This document shows positions 25,167-35,789 of a stretch of DNA of 64,000 nucleotides, piece after piece (the first letter of the stretch is position 1; the number at the start of each line of letters is the position of its first letter). A program made the position numbers and the translations under genes. The notes under the pieces were generated by a model. It searched no databases and had not been told where the DNA came from. It saw only the letters and a list, made by a program, of their open reading frames with translations. This DNA comes from Thalassospira indica. Lineage in GTDB: Bacteria; Pseudomonadota; Alphaproteobacteria; Rhodospirillales; Thalassospiraceae. The DNA lies in assembly GCF_003403095.1 (NCBI RefSeq), contig NZ_CP031555.1, positions 3,178,501 to 3,242,500 on the forward strand, written 5' to 3'.

Positions 25167-26108
25167 ATGATGCAACGTGACACCCTCATAGCGATTGGGA
25201 CCGGACTTGGCAGTGCCGTTCTGTTCCTGCTGGTTCTATCAGGAAATCCGTTTGCTCTTTTGCTTTCATACTTCGGGCATCTGCCGCTTTTCCTTACGGG
25301 ATTGTGGCAAGGGCCCAAACGCCTGCTGGTTGCGGCATTTGCCGCATGTATTGCCCTCATTCTTATGGGGGGATTACTGCCTTTCACGGTCTTTATGGTC
25401 GTGTTTGCCGGACCGGCGATGTTGTTGACCCGCATGGCGCTGGTCGTCCGGAAAGATCAAAATGGCAATCTTGCCTTTCTGCCTTCCGGAATTGTCGTAA
25501 GTGCCATGGCCGTCATGGTCGCGACGGTAATGATCTTCGTTACCGGAACACTGACGGCGGAAGGTGTGGACATTCAGGACTTCATCGCGAAGTTCCTGAG
25601 CCAGATGTACTCGGAAATGGGTGTCCCTATGACATCCGATGTTCAGGGTCTGATTGGTATGTTCCAGACTTACTTCCCGGCGATTGCAGCGGTGAGCTGG
25701 CTTTTGATGCTGTTCGCCAATGCCGCAATCGCACAGGCAATTTTGGTGCGTGCAGGCAAAAACCTGCGTCCGACACCAAGTATGGCAACCTTTGCCTTGC
25801 CTGGCTGGTCACTGTTTGTGTTTGCCCTGGCCGGGTTTACGGTCGGCTTTGCCGATGGTTCGCTGGCTTATGTGGCGCGCAACGTCGCGGTGGTACTGGC
25901 AGTGCCGTTCCTGTTTCAGGGATTGGCGCTGGTGCATGGGCAGGCAGCCCGATGGCCGCAAAAACGTGTAATTCTGACGGTGTTTTACATCGTCGCGGTT
26001 CTGTCCACCTGGTCGTTTATCGCGATCACCGGACTTGGAATTGTTGAGCATTTAATCAGGCTGCGGGGGAAAGAACCGATGACCCGTAGCAATGAGGAGG
26101 ATCGGTGA
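25167..26108 (+). CDS. DUF2232 family membrane protein
   Basis: This 313-aa protein has about eight hydrophobic helices spread over its length and short loops, with no catalytic motif. It resembles the DUF2232 (YybS-like) family, which in alphaproteobacteria commonly lies between rpsR and rplI. Its role is unknown; a transport-like or membrane-scaffold function is only a guess. GGGAG precedes the ATG. The stop TGA overlaps the rplI ATG by one base, so expression is tied to ribosomal protein bL9. Confidence 0.75.
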   Translation: MMQRDTLIAIGTGLGSAVLFLLVLSGNPFALLLSYFGHLPLFLTGLWQGPKRLLVAAFAACIALILMGGLLPFTVFMVVFAGPAMLLTRMALVVRKDQNGNLAFLPSGIVVSAMAVMVATVMIFVTGTLTAEGVDIQDFIAKFLSQMYSEMGVPMTSDVQGLIGMFQTYFPAIAAVSWLLMLFANAAIAQAILVRAGKNLRPTPSMATFALPGWSLFVFALAGFTVGFADGSLAYVARNVAVVLAVPFLFQGLALVHGQAARWPQKRVILTVFYIVAVLSTWSFIAITGLGIVEHLIRLRGKEPMTRSNEEDR

Positions 26109-26722
26109 TGGAAGTTATTCTGCTCCAGCGGGTAGAAAAACTCGGTCAGATGGGTGACGTAGTCTCCGTCAAGCCGGGCCACGCCCGCAACCGCTTGCTG
26201 CCGCAGGGCATGGCCCTTCGTGCAACCAAAGCAAACATCTCTGTGTTCGAAGCACAGAAAGCACAGCTTGAAGCTGACAACCTGGAACGCCGTAAGGAAG
26301 CAGAAGCTGTTTCCGAGAAGATGGGTGAACTCGCAGTCACCGTCGTTCGTCAGGCATCCGACGTTGGCCAGCTTTATGGTTCGGTCACTGCCCGCGATAT
26401 CGCAAACGCAGTAACCGAAGCAGGCTTCACTGTTGCCCGTACCCAGGTCGTTCTTGATCAGCCGATCAAGACCCTTGGTCTGCATCAGGTCCGTATCAAC
26501 CTGCACCCGGAAGTTATCATTGAGGTAACCGCCAACGTTGCACGTTCTGAAGAAGATGCCGCTGAACAGCTCCGTAAGGGTGCTGCTGTTCTTGGCACCA
26601 TCGAAGAAATGGAAGCGGAAGAAGAGGAAGCCCTCGAAGCCGCTGAAGAACTCTTCGAAGAAGAAGTTCCGGCTGACCTTGCAGAAGCAATCGAAGCTGA
26701 CGAAGAAGAAACCAACGCTTAA
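26108..26722 (+). CDS. rplI: 50S ribosomal protein bL9 with acidic C-terminal tail
   Basis: This 204-aa protein begins [40 protein letters not shown], the conserved bL9 N-terminal domain that binds 23S rRNA, followed by the long central helix and C-terminal domain to about residue 150. The last 45 or so residues are extremely rich in Glu and Ala, giving a protein about 55 residues longer than the common 148-150. ATG 26108 is preferred over GTG 26105 from the family start and the GAGGAGG upstream. A strong terminator follows. Confidence 0.95.
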   Translation: MEVILLQRVEKLGQMGDVVSVKPGHARNRLLPQGMALRATKANISVFEAQKAQLEADNLERRKEAEAVSEKMGELAVTVVRQASDVGQLYGSVTARDIANAVTEAGFTVARTQVVLDQPIKTLGLHQVRINLHPEVIIEVTANVARSEEDAAEQLRKGAAVLGTIEEMEAEEEEALEAAEELFEEEVPADLAEAIEADEEETNA

Positions 26723-26744
26723 TCGCAGGTTCTTCGAACGATTT

Positions 26745-26780
26745 GAAAACGGCACATCCGAAGGGATGTGCCGTTTTCTT
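26745..26780 (+). terminator. Terminator of the rpsF-rplI operon
   Basis: A perfect 15-bp stem GAAAACGGCACATCC / GGATGTGCCGTTTTC with a GAAG loop; the right arm contains TTTT and TT follows. Confidence 0.85.
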
Positions 26781-26926
26781 TTGCCCTAATGCCAAGGCCC
26801 GTCGATTTTTTCAAAGCATTTCAGGAGCCTGCAGCATCTGCGACCTCTGCGCTGGCGGAATACCGGCTATGAGTTATACCGATTAGCTCTTTGCGGTATT
26901 GCGGATGCCTGCTACCTTTTCGGCCC

Positions 26927-28465
<1,539 letters not shown>

Positions 28466-28514
28466 AGGATAGGGCATCCACCCATCCAACAACGGATTCC
28501 ACGGGGTATTACGA

Positions 28515-29636
28515 ATGACCGTTCTTCCCGCCGTCGGCCGTGCTGCCGAGTGCGCGGAACTGCAAATCAATCTGAAAGCAGTTGCCGACAACTATAAAAC
28601 TCTGACCAAACGCTATACCGGGCGCACCTGTGCGGCTGTGGTAAAGGCGAATGCCTATGGTCTTGGCGCCCAGACAATCGTCCCGGTCCTCAAAAAGCAG
28701 GGCTGCCGCCTGTTCTTCGTGGCACATGCCAACGAAGCAGCCGAACTGTTCCCGCTTCTGCGGGGCGGCGGGCGGATTGCGGTTCTGAACGGTGTTCTGC
28801 CCGGTGACGAGGCGTTCTTCATTGAAAATGACGTCATCCCGGTTCTGAATGATCTTGAGCAGATCGAACGTTGGTCAAACCTGTGCCGTGAATACGAACG
28901 TCCGGCCCCGGCCTTTATCCATCTTGATACCGGTATGAGCCGCCTTGGCCTGACGCCACTTGATGTCAGCAACCTTGTCGATCGCTATTCATCCCTGCTC
29001 TACGGGTTTGAAAAGGCCGGTTACATGACCCACCCGGTTGCGGCTGATGAGGCAGGAAACCCGGTCACCAAGGAACAGTACGACCTGTTCATGAAATGGT
29101 ATCGTCGCCTGCCGCCGGCCCCGCGCGGGTTCTGTAACTCGTCGGCGATTTTCCGCAACGATGACTACCATCTTGAATTCTGCCGTCCGGGCATCGCCCT
29201 TTGGGGTGGAAACCCGACGCCGGAAACCACCAACCCGATGCGTTCTGTCGTGAACCTTAAGGTCAAAGTCCTTCAGGTCCGCGAAATCGATGAACCTCAG
29301 ACAGTTGGTTATGGCGGCACCTGGCAGGCAAAACGCAAATCGAAAATCGCCACCCTTGCAGTCGGGTATGCTGATGGCTGGCTGCGTTCGCTTTCCAATT
29401 CCGGCAAGCTGATCATCAAGGGGCACGAAGTTCCCTATGTCGGGCGTGTTTCGATGGATGCGATTACGGTTGATATCACCGACCTTCCGGGCAAAACGCT
29501 TAAGGCCGGGGATATGGTGTCGCTTCTTGATGACAAGATGACGGTTGACGACGTTGCATCTGCTGCTGGTACAATCGGTTATGAAATTCTAACTTCTCTT
29601 GGACATCGCTACCGGCGGGTTTATACAGAGAGCTAA
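28515..29636 (+). CDS. alr: Alanine racemase
   Basis: This 373-aa PLP enzyme makes D-alanine for peptidoglycan. The PLP lysine is K44 in AAVVKANAYGLGA, and the second catalytic base is the tyrosine in AVGYADGWLRSLSN (about residue 282). HLDTGMSRLGL and RVSMDAITVDITD are further family motifs. It lies 49 bp after dnaB, an arrangement often conserved in this group. Whether it is the biosynthetic or a catabolic enzyme cannot be decided, but the dnaB-alr context supports biosynthesis. Confidence 0.93.
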   Translation: MTVLPAVGRAAECAELQINLKAVADNYKTLTKRYTGRTCAAVVKANAYGLGAQTIVPVLKKQGCRLFFVAHANEAAELFPLLRGGGRIAVLNGVLPGDEAFFIENDVIPVLNDLEQIERWSNLCREYERPAPAFIHLDTGMSRLGLTPLDVSNLVDRYSSLLYGFEKAGYMTHPVAADEAGNPVTKEQYDLFMKWYRRLPPAPRGFCNSSAIFRNDDYHLEFCRPGIALWGGNPTPETTNPMRSVVNLKVKVLQVREIDEPQTVGYGGTWQAKRKSKIATLAVGYADGWLRSLSNSGKLIIKGHEVPYVGRVSMDAITVDITDLPGKTLKAGDMVSLLDDKMTVDDVASAAGTIGYEILTSLGHRYRRVYTES

Positions 29637-29695
29637 ATCATAATAGCCAGCCAGACAATTCCGGCAGGTCGATAACAGGGGACTTCGAAGTACAG

Positions 29696-30469
29696 ATGCC
29701 GATCTTTGCGCCGGTTGGCCATATGTTTCTGACCTTTTTGGCCCTTGTCGGTCGCGTCACGGTATTTGCGGGTCGCACCATCGGCCACATGGTCACACCG
29801 CCGATCTATTTCCGCCTGATTTTCAAACAGATGCGTGAAATCGGCTATTTCTCGTTGCCGGTTGTCGCCATGACCACCCTGTTTGCCGGGATGGTTCTGG
29901 CCCTGCAATCCTATTCGGGGTTTTCACGCTTTTCAGCCGAAAGTGCGGTTGCGACGGTGGTTGTCATTTCCATGACCCGCGAATTGGGCCCGGTTCTGGC
30001 GGGCCTAATGGTTGCGGGCCGTGTGGGTGCCGCCATTGCCGCCGAAATTGGCACCATGCGTGTGACCGAACAGATCGACGCCCTGGTGACCCTTTCGACC
30101 AATCCGTTCAAATATCTGGTTGTGCCGCGTGTGATTGCCGGTTTGATCACTCTGCCCGTTCTGGTTCTGATCGGCGATATTATCGGGGTGATGGGCGGCT
30201 ATCTGGTGGGCGTGAACAAGCTTGGCTTTAATGACGGATCCTATATCCGCAACACCTTCCAGTATCTTGAACAGCTTGATGTGGTGTCGGGTCTTGTGAA
30301 GGCGGCTGTGTTTGGCTTTATCATCACATTGATGGGTTGCTATCACGGGTATCATTCACGGGGCGGTGCGCAGGGCGTTGGTCAGGCAACCACCAATGCG
30401 GTTGTTTCAAGTTCCATCCTGATCCTGATTTCGAACTATATCGTCACCGAATTGTTCTTCACGCGATAA
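29696..30469 (+). CDS. mlaE: Phospholipid-transport ABC permease MlaE
   Basis: This 257-aa inner-membrane protein has five or six hydrophobic helices and the family motifs GYFSLPVVAMTTLFAGMVLALQSYSGFSRF, ELGPVLAGLMVAGRVGAAIAAEIGTMRVTEQIDAL (the EQIDAL coupling helix) and NKLGFNDGSYIRNTF. MlaE with MlaF moves phospholipids between inner and outer membrane and keeps outer-leaflet asymmetry. The substrate-carrying mlaD and mlaC genes are not adjacent here. mlaF follows after 18 bp. Confidence 0.9.
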   Translation: MPIFAPVGHMFLTFLALVGRVTVFAGRTIGHMVTPPIYFRLIFKQMREIGYFSLPVVAMTTLFAGMVLALQSYSGFSRFSAESAVATVVVISMTRELGPVLAGLMVAGRVGAAIAAEIGTMRVTEQIDALVTLSTNPFKYLVVPRVIAGLITLPVLVLIGDIIGVMGGYLVGVNKLGFNDGSYIRNTFQYLEQLDVVSGLVKAAVFGFIITLMGCYHGYHSRGGAQGVGQATTNAVVSSSILILISNYIVTELFFTR

Positions 30470-30487
30470 GGGCCGGTTGACAGGATC

Positions 30488-31264
30488 ATGAGCAACACAG
30501 CCAAGATATCGCTTCGCAACGTTCACAAGGGCTTTGGCCCGAAAAAGGTGCTTCAGGGTGTTGACCTTGATGTCGCACCGGGTGAGTCGGTTGCCATCAT
30601 TGGCGGCTCGGGCACCGGCAAGTCGGTCACGCTGAAATGCGTTCTGGGCCTTCTTACCCCGGATCAGGGTTCGATCAAGGTGGACGGGGTCGAAATGACC
30701 ACCGCATCACAGGCCGAACGCGATGCCATGCTGGCAAAGACCGGCATGCTGTTTCAGGGGGCGGCCCTTTTTGACTCACTGACCGTTTGGGAAAATGTTG
30801 CCTTTGGCCTGATCGAAGGTCAGGGCATGAAACCGGCCAAGGCCCGCGATCTTGCGATTGCCCGGCTTGAGGATGTCGGTCTGGCGGCTGATATCGCCAA
30901 CATGTCCCCGGCATCGCTTTCAGGCGGCATGCAAAAACGTGTTGGCCTCGCGCGCGCCATCGCGACCGAGCCGGAAATCCTGTTCTTTGACGAACCGACC
31001 ACCGGCATTGATCCGATCATGGGCGATGTCATCAATGATCTGATCGTCAAATGCACCCGCGAACTTGGTGCCAGTGCGATGACCATCACCCATGATATGG
31101 CCAGTGCACGCAAGATCGCCGACCGCGTTGCCATGCTGTATCAGGGCAAGATCATCTGGGATGGGCCGGTTGCCGATATCGACACGTCCGATAACCCATA
31201 TTTGCAACAATTCGTTGCCGGTGATATCGAAGGCCCGCTTGAACTTGATCTCAAGCATCTCTGA
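30488..31264 (+). CDS. mlaF: Phospholipid-transport ABC ATPase MlaF
   Basis: This 258-aa ATPase has Walker A GGSGTGKS at residues 39-46, a Q-loop in GMLFQGAALFDSLTVWENVAF, the ABC signature LSGGMQKRVGLARAIA and Walker B EILFFDEPTTGIDPI. The GAALFDSLTVWENV segment is characteristic of the MlaF/Ttg2A group. It pairs with the MlaE permease encoded 18 bp upstream; both act at the inner membrane. Confidence 0.92.
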   Translation: MSNTAKISLRNVHKGFGPKKVLQGVDLDVAPGESVAIIGGSGTGKSVTLKCVLGLLTPDQGSIKVDGVEMTTASQAERDAMLAKTGMLFQGAALFDSLTVWENVAFGLIEGQGMKPAKARDLAIARLEDVGLAADIANMSPASLSGGMQKRVGLARAIATEPEILFFDEPTTGIDPIMGDVINDLIVKCTRELGASAMTITHDMASARKIADRVAMLYQGKIIWDGPVADIDTSDNPYLQQFVAGDIEGPLELDLKHL

Positions 31265-31311
31265 ACGCGGCCTAATCGCCGATACCACTTCTTTGATCTG
31301 CGGAGCATTCT

Positions 31312-32724
31312 GTGGCCAAAACCCAAAGCCGTTTCATCTGCCAGAACTGTGGTGCCGAGTACCGCAAATGGACCGGGCGTTGCGATGCCTGCGGCGAATG
31401 GAACAGCATCGAGGAAGAACGTGTTGAAAGCGGCCCCAAGGCCACCGGCGGCATTGCCGGGGGCGCCAAGGGCAAGACCATCGAATTCGTCGCCCTTGAA
31501 GGCGAAAGTGCTAGCCCCAAACGCATCATAAGCGGTATCACCGAACTCGATCGCGCCTGCGGAGGCGGGCTTGTACCGGGGTCGGCCCTTCTGGTCGGCG
31601 GCGATCCTGGGATTGGTAAATCAACCATTCTGTTGCAGGCCGTCGGGGCCATGGCCGCCAAACATAAATGCGCCTATATCTCGGGCGAGGAAGCAGTTGA
31701 TCAGGTGCGCATGCGCGCAGCCCGCCTTGGCCTTGAAAAATCGAAGGTCGACTTTGCCGCCGCGACCAGCCTGCGCGACATCATCACCACCCTTGAAGCC
31801 AGCAGCCATGACGTGGTGGTGATTGACTCGATCCAGACCATGTATGCCGACACCCTTGATAGTGCGCCGGGCACGGTGTCACAGGTCCGCGCCTGCGCGC
31901 TGGAACTCATCCGCCTTGCCAAGCGTAAGGGCTTTGCCGTCTTGCTTGTCGGTCACGTCACCAAGGAAGGCCAGATTGCCGGTCCGCGTGTGCTGGAACA
32001 TATGGTCGATACGGTTCTGTATTTCGAAGGCGAACGCGGTCATCAGTTCCGCATCCTGCGTGCAGTCAAAAACCGTTTCGGTGCGACCGATGAAATCGGT
32101 GTGTTTGAAATGGGTGATGCGGGTCTGGTCGAAGTCCCCAACCCCTCCGCGCTGTTTCTGGCAGATCGTGATTCCCCGGTCAGTGGCACCGCGGTATTTG
32201 CCGGGCTTGAAGGCACACGCCCGATGCTGGTTGAAATTCAGGCGCTTGTGGCGCAATCGGCCCTTGCCACCCCGCGTCGTGCGGTCGTTGGCTGGGACTC
32301 TGCGCGCATGAACATGATATTGGCGGTGCTCGATGCCCGCTGTGGCCTGCCGCTCAGCCAGTTTGATGTTTACCTTAACGTCGCCGGTGGTTTGCGGGTT
32401 GGTGAACCCGCGGCCGACATGGCGGTTGCGGCAGCACTGATTTCAGCGGTCGCCGATGCGCCGGTTCCGGGCGAGACGGTGATTGTCGGGGAAATCGGTC
32501 TTTCGGGCGAAGTTCGCCCGGTCGGGCAACTCGAATCGCGGTTGAAAGAAGCCACCAAACTTGGCTTTGGCAATGCCTATACGCCCAAGAATGGCACCCA
32601 GGGCAAGAAGAAGATGTCGATCAAGGGCCTCAATCAGACCGAAATCGGCCATCTTCAGGATTTGGTAAACCTCTTCGGCGACGATGTCCGCGACAAGGTG
32701 CGTCCGCGCGAAGGGATGTATTAA
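31312..32724 (+). CDS. radA: DNA repair protein RadA (Sms)
   Basis: This 470-aa protein drives branch migration during recombination. A four-cysteine zinc finger (C10, C13, C24, C27 in FICQNCGAEYRKWTGRCDAC) precedes a RecA-like ATPase with Walker A GGDPGIGKST (about residue 100), the RadA-specific KNRFGATDEIGVFEM and a C-terminal Lon-like domain (PLSQFDVYLNVAGGLRVGEPAADMAVAAAL). The start codon is GTG. It lies 47 bp after mlaF. Confidence 0.95.
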   Translation: MAKTQSRFICQNCGAEYRKWTGRCDACGEWNSIEEERVESGPKATGGIAGGAKGKTIEFVALEGESASPKRIISGITELDRACGGGLVPGSALLVGGDPGIGKSTILLQAVGAMAAKHKCAYISGEEAVDQVRMRAARLGLEKSKVDFAAATSLRDIITTLEASSHDVVVIDSIQTMYADTLDSAPGTVSQVRACALELIRLAKRKGFAVLLVGHVTKEGQIAGPRVLEHMVDTVLYFEGERGHQFRILRAVKNRFGATDEIGVFEMGDAGLVEVPNPSALFLADRDSPVSGTAVFAGLEGTRPMLVEIQALVAQSALATPRRAVVGWDSARMNMILAVLDARCGLPLSQFDVYLNVAGGLRVGEPAADMAVAAALISAVADAPVPGETVIVGEIGLSGEVRPVGQLESRLKEATKLGFGNAYTPKNGTQGKKKMSIKGLNQTEIGHLQDLVNLFGDDVRDKVRPREGMY

Positions 32725-32781
32725 GCGCCTTTACCGCAACCTCGCCCGCCACCCGGACTGACGAACAAGGTTTACACATAA

Positions 32782-33468
32782 ATGGATTTCTCCGCCCTTC
32801 CCGATCTTGGCGCACGTGATGTGTTTGATCTGATTGTTGTCGGCATTTTGCTGATATCGGGGATATTTGCCTTTTTCCGCGGTTTTATCCACGAAACCCT
32901 GTCGATGATGGGCTGGGTCGGTGCCGGGCTTGTCGCCCTTTATGGCTATCCGGTTGCGCGGCCCTATGTGCGGGATTTGATCCCGTCCGAACTGATTGCC
33001 GATCTGGCAACCGGGGTTGGCCTGTTTCTGATTTCGTTTTTGATTTTCTCGTTTATCAGCGGGCGCATTGGCCGGGCGGTTCAGAATTCCGGCCTCGATA
33101 GCCTCGATAGCACGCTTGGCTTTGTATTCGGGCTTTTGCGCGGGGCCCTGATTGTCTGTATCGGTTTCCTGGCGCTGTCCTGGTTGCTGCCAGCAGATTC
33201 GCAGCCCGACTGGGTCCGTGATGCCCGCACCCGCCCGGTTCTGGAAGAAGGTGCCTTCCTCATTATGCGCATGGCACCTGACGAAATTTTCGATACCACG
33301 GCGCAAGAGCTTGAGCGCGCTCAGCGTGAGGCCGATGCGAACGAAAAAACCTATCGCCAACTTCTTGGTCCGGAACCAAAAGGGACTGGACCCGCGCCCC
33401 TAAACGGGTATACAAGGCCCTCGCGCGATGATTTGGATCGCCTGATTGAGGCGACCACTAACGAGTGA
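32782..33468 (+). CDS. cvpA: CvpA family membrane protein
   Basis: This 228-aa protein has four predicted membrane helices in its first 135 residues (VFDLIVVGILLISGIFAFFRGF opens the domain) and a charged cytoplasmic tail. The spacing matches the colicin V production protein family, which lies next to purF in many proteobacteria and is implicated in envelope homeostasis or transport. Here it is directly upstream of purF, as in E. coli. The molecular function is not established. Confidence 0.88.
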   Translation: MDFSALPDLGARDVFDLIVVGILLISGIFAFFRGFIHETLSMMGWVGAGLVALYGYPVARPYVRDLIPSELIADLATGVGLFLISFLIFSFISGRIGRAVQNSGLDSLDSTLGFVFGLLRGALIVCIGFLALSWLLPADSQPDWVRDARTRPVLEEGAFLIMRMAPDEIFDTTAQELERAQREADANEKTYRQLLGPEPKGTGPAPLNGYTRPSRDDLDRLIEATTNE

Positions 33469-33532
33469 GGCGTGTGGGTTTCGTAAGAATAACGAATTCC
33501 GTGCGCCACCGGCGAGAGAGCGGAACCCACTC

Positions 33533-34993
33533 ATGCTGACCACCAATCCATTTGATGACGACAAGCTACGTGAAGAATGTGGCGTCTTTGGCGTTTTTGG
33601 CTCCCCCGATGCGACGGCATTAACGGCCCTTGGCCTGCATGCGCTGCAACATCGCGGACAGGAAGCCGCAGGCATTGTGTCCTATGACGGCGAAGATTTT
33701 CCGGCACACCGGGCATCCGGCCAGGTTGGCGATATCTTCGGCTCCGAAGATGTCATCAAAAGCCTGCCCGGCCACCGTGCGGTCGGCCATGTCCGCTACT
33801 CGACGGCGGGCGGCAAGGGCCTTCGCAACGTACAGCCGCTTTTTGCCGACTTTGAATTCGGTGGTCTGGCGATTGCCCATAACGGCAACCTGACCAACTC
33901 GCTTGCGGTGCGTGAACGCCTTGTCAAACGCGGCTCGATCTTCCAGTCGACCTCGGATACCGAGACCTTCATTCACCTGATCGCGACCAGCCTGTATGAA
34001 AAGATCGTCGATCGCTTGATCGATGCGGTCCGTCAGGTTGAAGGTGCCTATTCCCTGGTCGTCATGACCCAGAAGAAACTGATCGGTGTGCGGGATCCGC
34101 TGGGTGTGCGTCCGCTGGTTCTGGGCAAGCTCAATGATGCCTATATCCTGTCATCGGAAACGGTTGGCCTTGATATCGTTGGCGCGGAATTCATCCGCGA
34201 CGTCGAACCGGGTGAAATCGTTGAAATCACCGATGATGGCCTGCGTTCGATCAAGCCGTTCAAACCGCAAAAATCGCGCTTCTGCATTTTCGAGCATGTC
34301 TATTTCGCCCGCCCCGACAGCATCGTCGAAGGCACAAGCGTCTATGACGTGCGCAAGCATATCGGTCGCGAACTGGCCCGTGAATCCGCTGTTGATGCCG
34401 ACGTTGTCGTGCCGATCCCGGATTCCGGTGTGCCGTCCGCCCTTGGCTATGCCGAGGAAAGCGGTATCCCGTTCGAACTGGGCATCATCCGCAACCACTA
34501 TGTCGGGCGTACCTTTATCGAGCCGACCGATCAGATCCGCCACCTTGGCGTGAAGCTGAAACATAACGCCAACCCGGGCAAGCTTAAGGGCAAGCGCGTT
34601 ATTCTGGTTGATGACTCGATCGTGCGTGGCACGACCTCGACCAAGATTGTTGATCTGGTCCGTCAGGCCGGTGCAGCCGAAGTCCATATGCGCATCACAA
34701 GCCCGCCGACCATGAACCCGTGCTTCTATGGCGTTGATACCCCGTCCAAAGACAAACTGATGGCGGCCAATCACGACATCGAAAGCATGGCAAAGATCAT
34801 CGGTGTCGACAGTCTGGCCTTCGTCACCATTGATGGCCTGTATCGTGCCACCGGTCTTGAAGGCCGTGACAACGATAATCCGGCCTTCTGTGATGCGTGC
34901 TTCACCGGCGACTACCCGATCAAGCTCACCGATCACAATGCCGAAAACAAGGACCGCAAGCTCAGCCAGTTGGTTGAAAGGCAGTCTGCATGA
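33533..34993 (+). CDS. purF: Amidophosphoribosyltransferase
   Basis: This 486-aa enzyme catalyses the first step of purine synthesis, making phosphoribosylamine from PRPP and glutamine. The N-terminal nucleophile is C16 in LREECGVFGVFG, so a 15-residue propeptide would be removed. The glutaminase domain includes HRAVGHVRYSTAG and AHNGNLTNS, and the phosphoribosyltransferase domain the PRPP motif VILVDDSIVRGTTS (about residue 360). ATG 33533 is chosen because the extension to 33446 overlaps cvpA and lacks similarity. Its stop overlaps the next gene by four bases. Confidence 0.96.
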   Translation: MLTTNPFDDDKLREECGVFGVFGSPDATALTALGLHALQHRGQEAAGIVSYDGEDFPAHRASGQVGDIFGSEDVIKSLPGHRAVGHVRYSTAGGKGLRNVQPLFADFEFGGLAIAHNGNLTNSLAVRERLVKRGSIFQSTSDTETFIHLIATSLYEKIVDRLIDAVRQVEGAYSLVVMTQKKLIGVRDPLGVRPLVLGKLNDAYILSSETVGLDIVGAEFIRDVEPGEIVEITDDGLRSIKPFKPQKSRFCIFEHVYFARPDSIVEGTSVYDVRKHIGRELARESAVDADVVVPIPDSGVPSALGYAEESGIPFELGIIRNHYVGRTFIEPTDQIRHLGVKLKHNANPGKLKGKRVILVDDSIVRGTTSTKIVDLVRQAGAAEVHMRITSPPTMNPCFYGVDTPSKDKLMAANHDIESMAKIIGVDSLAFVTIDGLYRATGLEGRDNDNPAFCDACFTGDYPIKLTDHNAENKDRKLSQLVERQSA

Positions 34994-35703
34994 CCGACAC
35001 CAAACGTCTTGAAGGTCGCGTTGCCCTGATCACCGGGGCTTCGCACGGGATCGGATGTGCTGTTGCCAAGCGCTTTGCGGCCGAGGGCGCGCATGTGATT
35101 GCGATTGGCCGAAATGTCGGTGCGCTCGAAGAACTGAGCGACGACGTCACGGATGCCGGTGGCAAGATCACCCTGCTGCCGCTTGATCTGACCATGTTTG
35201 ACAAGATCGATATGCTTGGCCCGACGATCTATGAGCGGTTCGGCAAGCTGGATATTGTGGTTGGTAACGCAGGCCTTCTGGGCGAAATCGCCCCGGTGGG
35301 CCATATTGATGCGCAGGTGTTCCAGAACACCTATGCCACCAACGTCACGGCAAACTTCCACCTGATCCGCACCACCGACAAGCTCCTGCAGCTTTCAGAC
35401 GCGGGCCGGGCGATCTTCGTGACCTCGAACGCATCGGCAAAAGGTCGCGCCTTCTGGGGCCTTTATGCGTCGACCAAGGCAGCGCTTGAAAGCCTTGTTC
35501 TGTCCTATGCACAGGAACTCGAAGAAACCAAGGTCAAGGTCAACCTGATCAATCCGGGCCGCATCCGCACCAAAATGCGCGCCGAAGCCTATCCGGGCGA
35601 AGATCCCGAAACGCTTCCGACCCCCGAAAGCATCACCGACGTGTTTGTCGATCTGGCAGAAGCCACCTGCACCAAACATGGTGAAGTGGTCAACGCTTCC
35701 TGA
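34990..35703 (+). CDS. Short-chain dehydrogenase coupled to purF
   Basis: This 237-aa oxidoreductase has ITGASHGIGCAVAKRFAAEGAHV (about residues 14-36), a VVGNAGLLGE motif and the catalytic segment VTSNASAKGRAFWGLYASTKAALESLV with Ser, Tyr and Lys. Its ATG overlaps the purF stop (ATGA), so it is translationally coupled. Similar SDR genes follow cvpA-purF in related Rhodospirillales as far as I recall, but the substrate is unknown. A terminator follows. Confidence 0.85.
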   Translation: MTDTKRLEGRVALITGASHGIGCAVAKRFAAEGAHVIAIGRNVGALEELSDDVTDAGGKITLLPLDLTMFDKIDMLGPTIYERFGKLDIVVGNAGLLGEIAPVGHIDAQVFQNTYATNVTANFHLIRTTDKLLQLSDAGRAIFVTSNASAKGRAFWGLYASTKAALESLVLSYAQELEETKVKVNLINPGRIRTKMRAEAYPGEDPETLPTPESITDVFVDLAEATCTKHGEVVNAS

Positions 35704-35732
35704 GTTTGATGCGCGGATCACAGTCAAAATTG

Positions 35733-35765
35733 CAAAAGGCCTTGCTGGTATCGCAAGGCCTTTTG
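35733..35765. terminator. Bidirectional terminator between convergent units
   Basis: A perfect 13-bp stem CAAAAGGCCTTGC / GCAAGGCCTTTTG with a seven-base loop; TTTT on the right and AAAA on the left allow use in both directions. Confidence 0.85.
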
Positions 35766-35789
35766 TTTTGCGTTTGATTACGTGCGCCC

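Noticed and set aside
30488..31264. MlaF as a generic amino-acid ABC ATPase
   Set aside because: The GAALFDSLTVWENV segment and the adjacent MlaE permease favour phospholipid transport.
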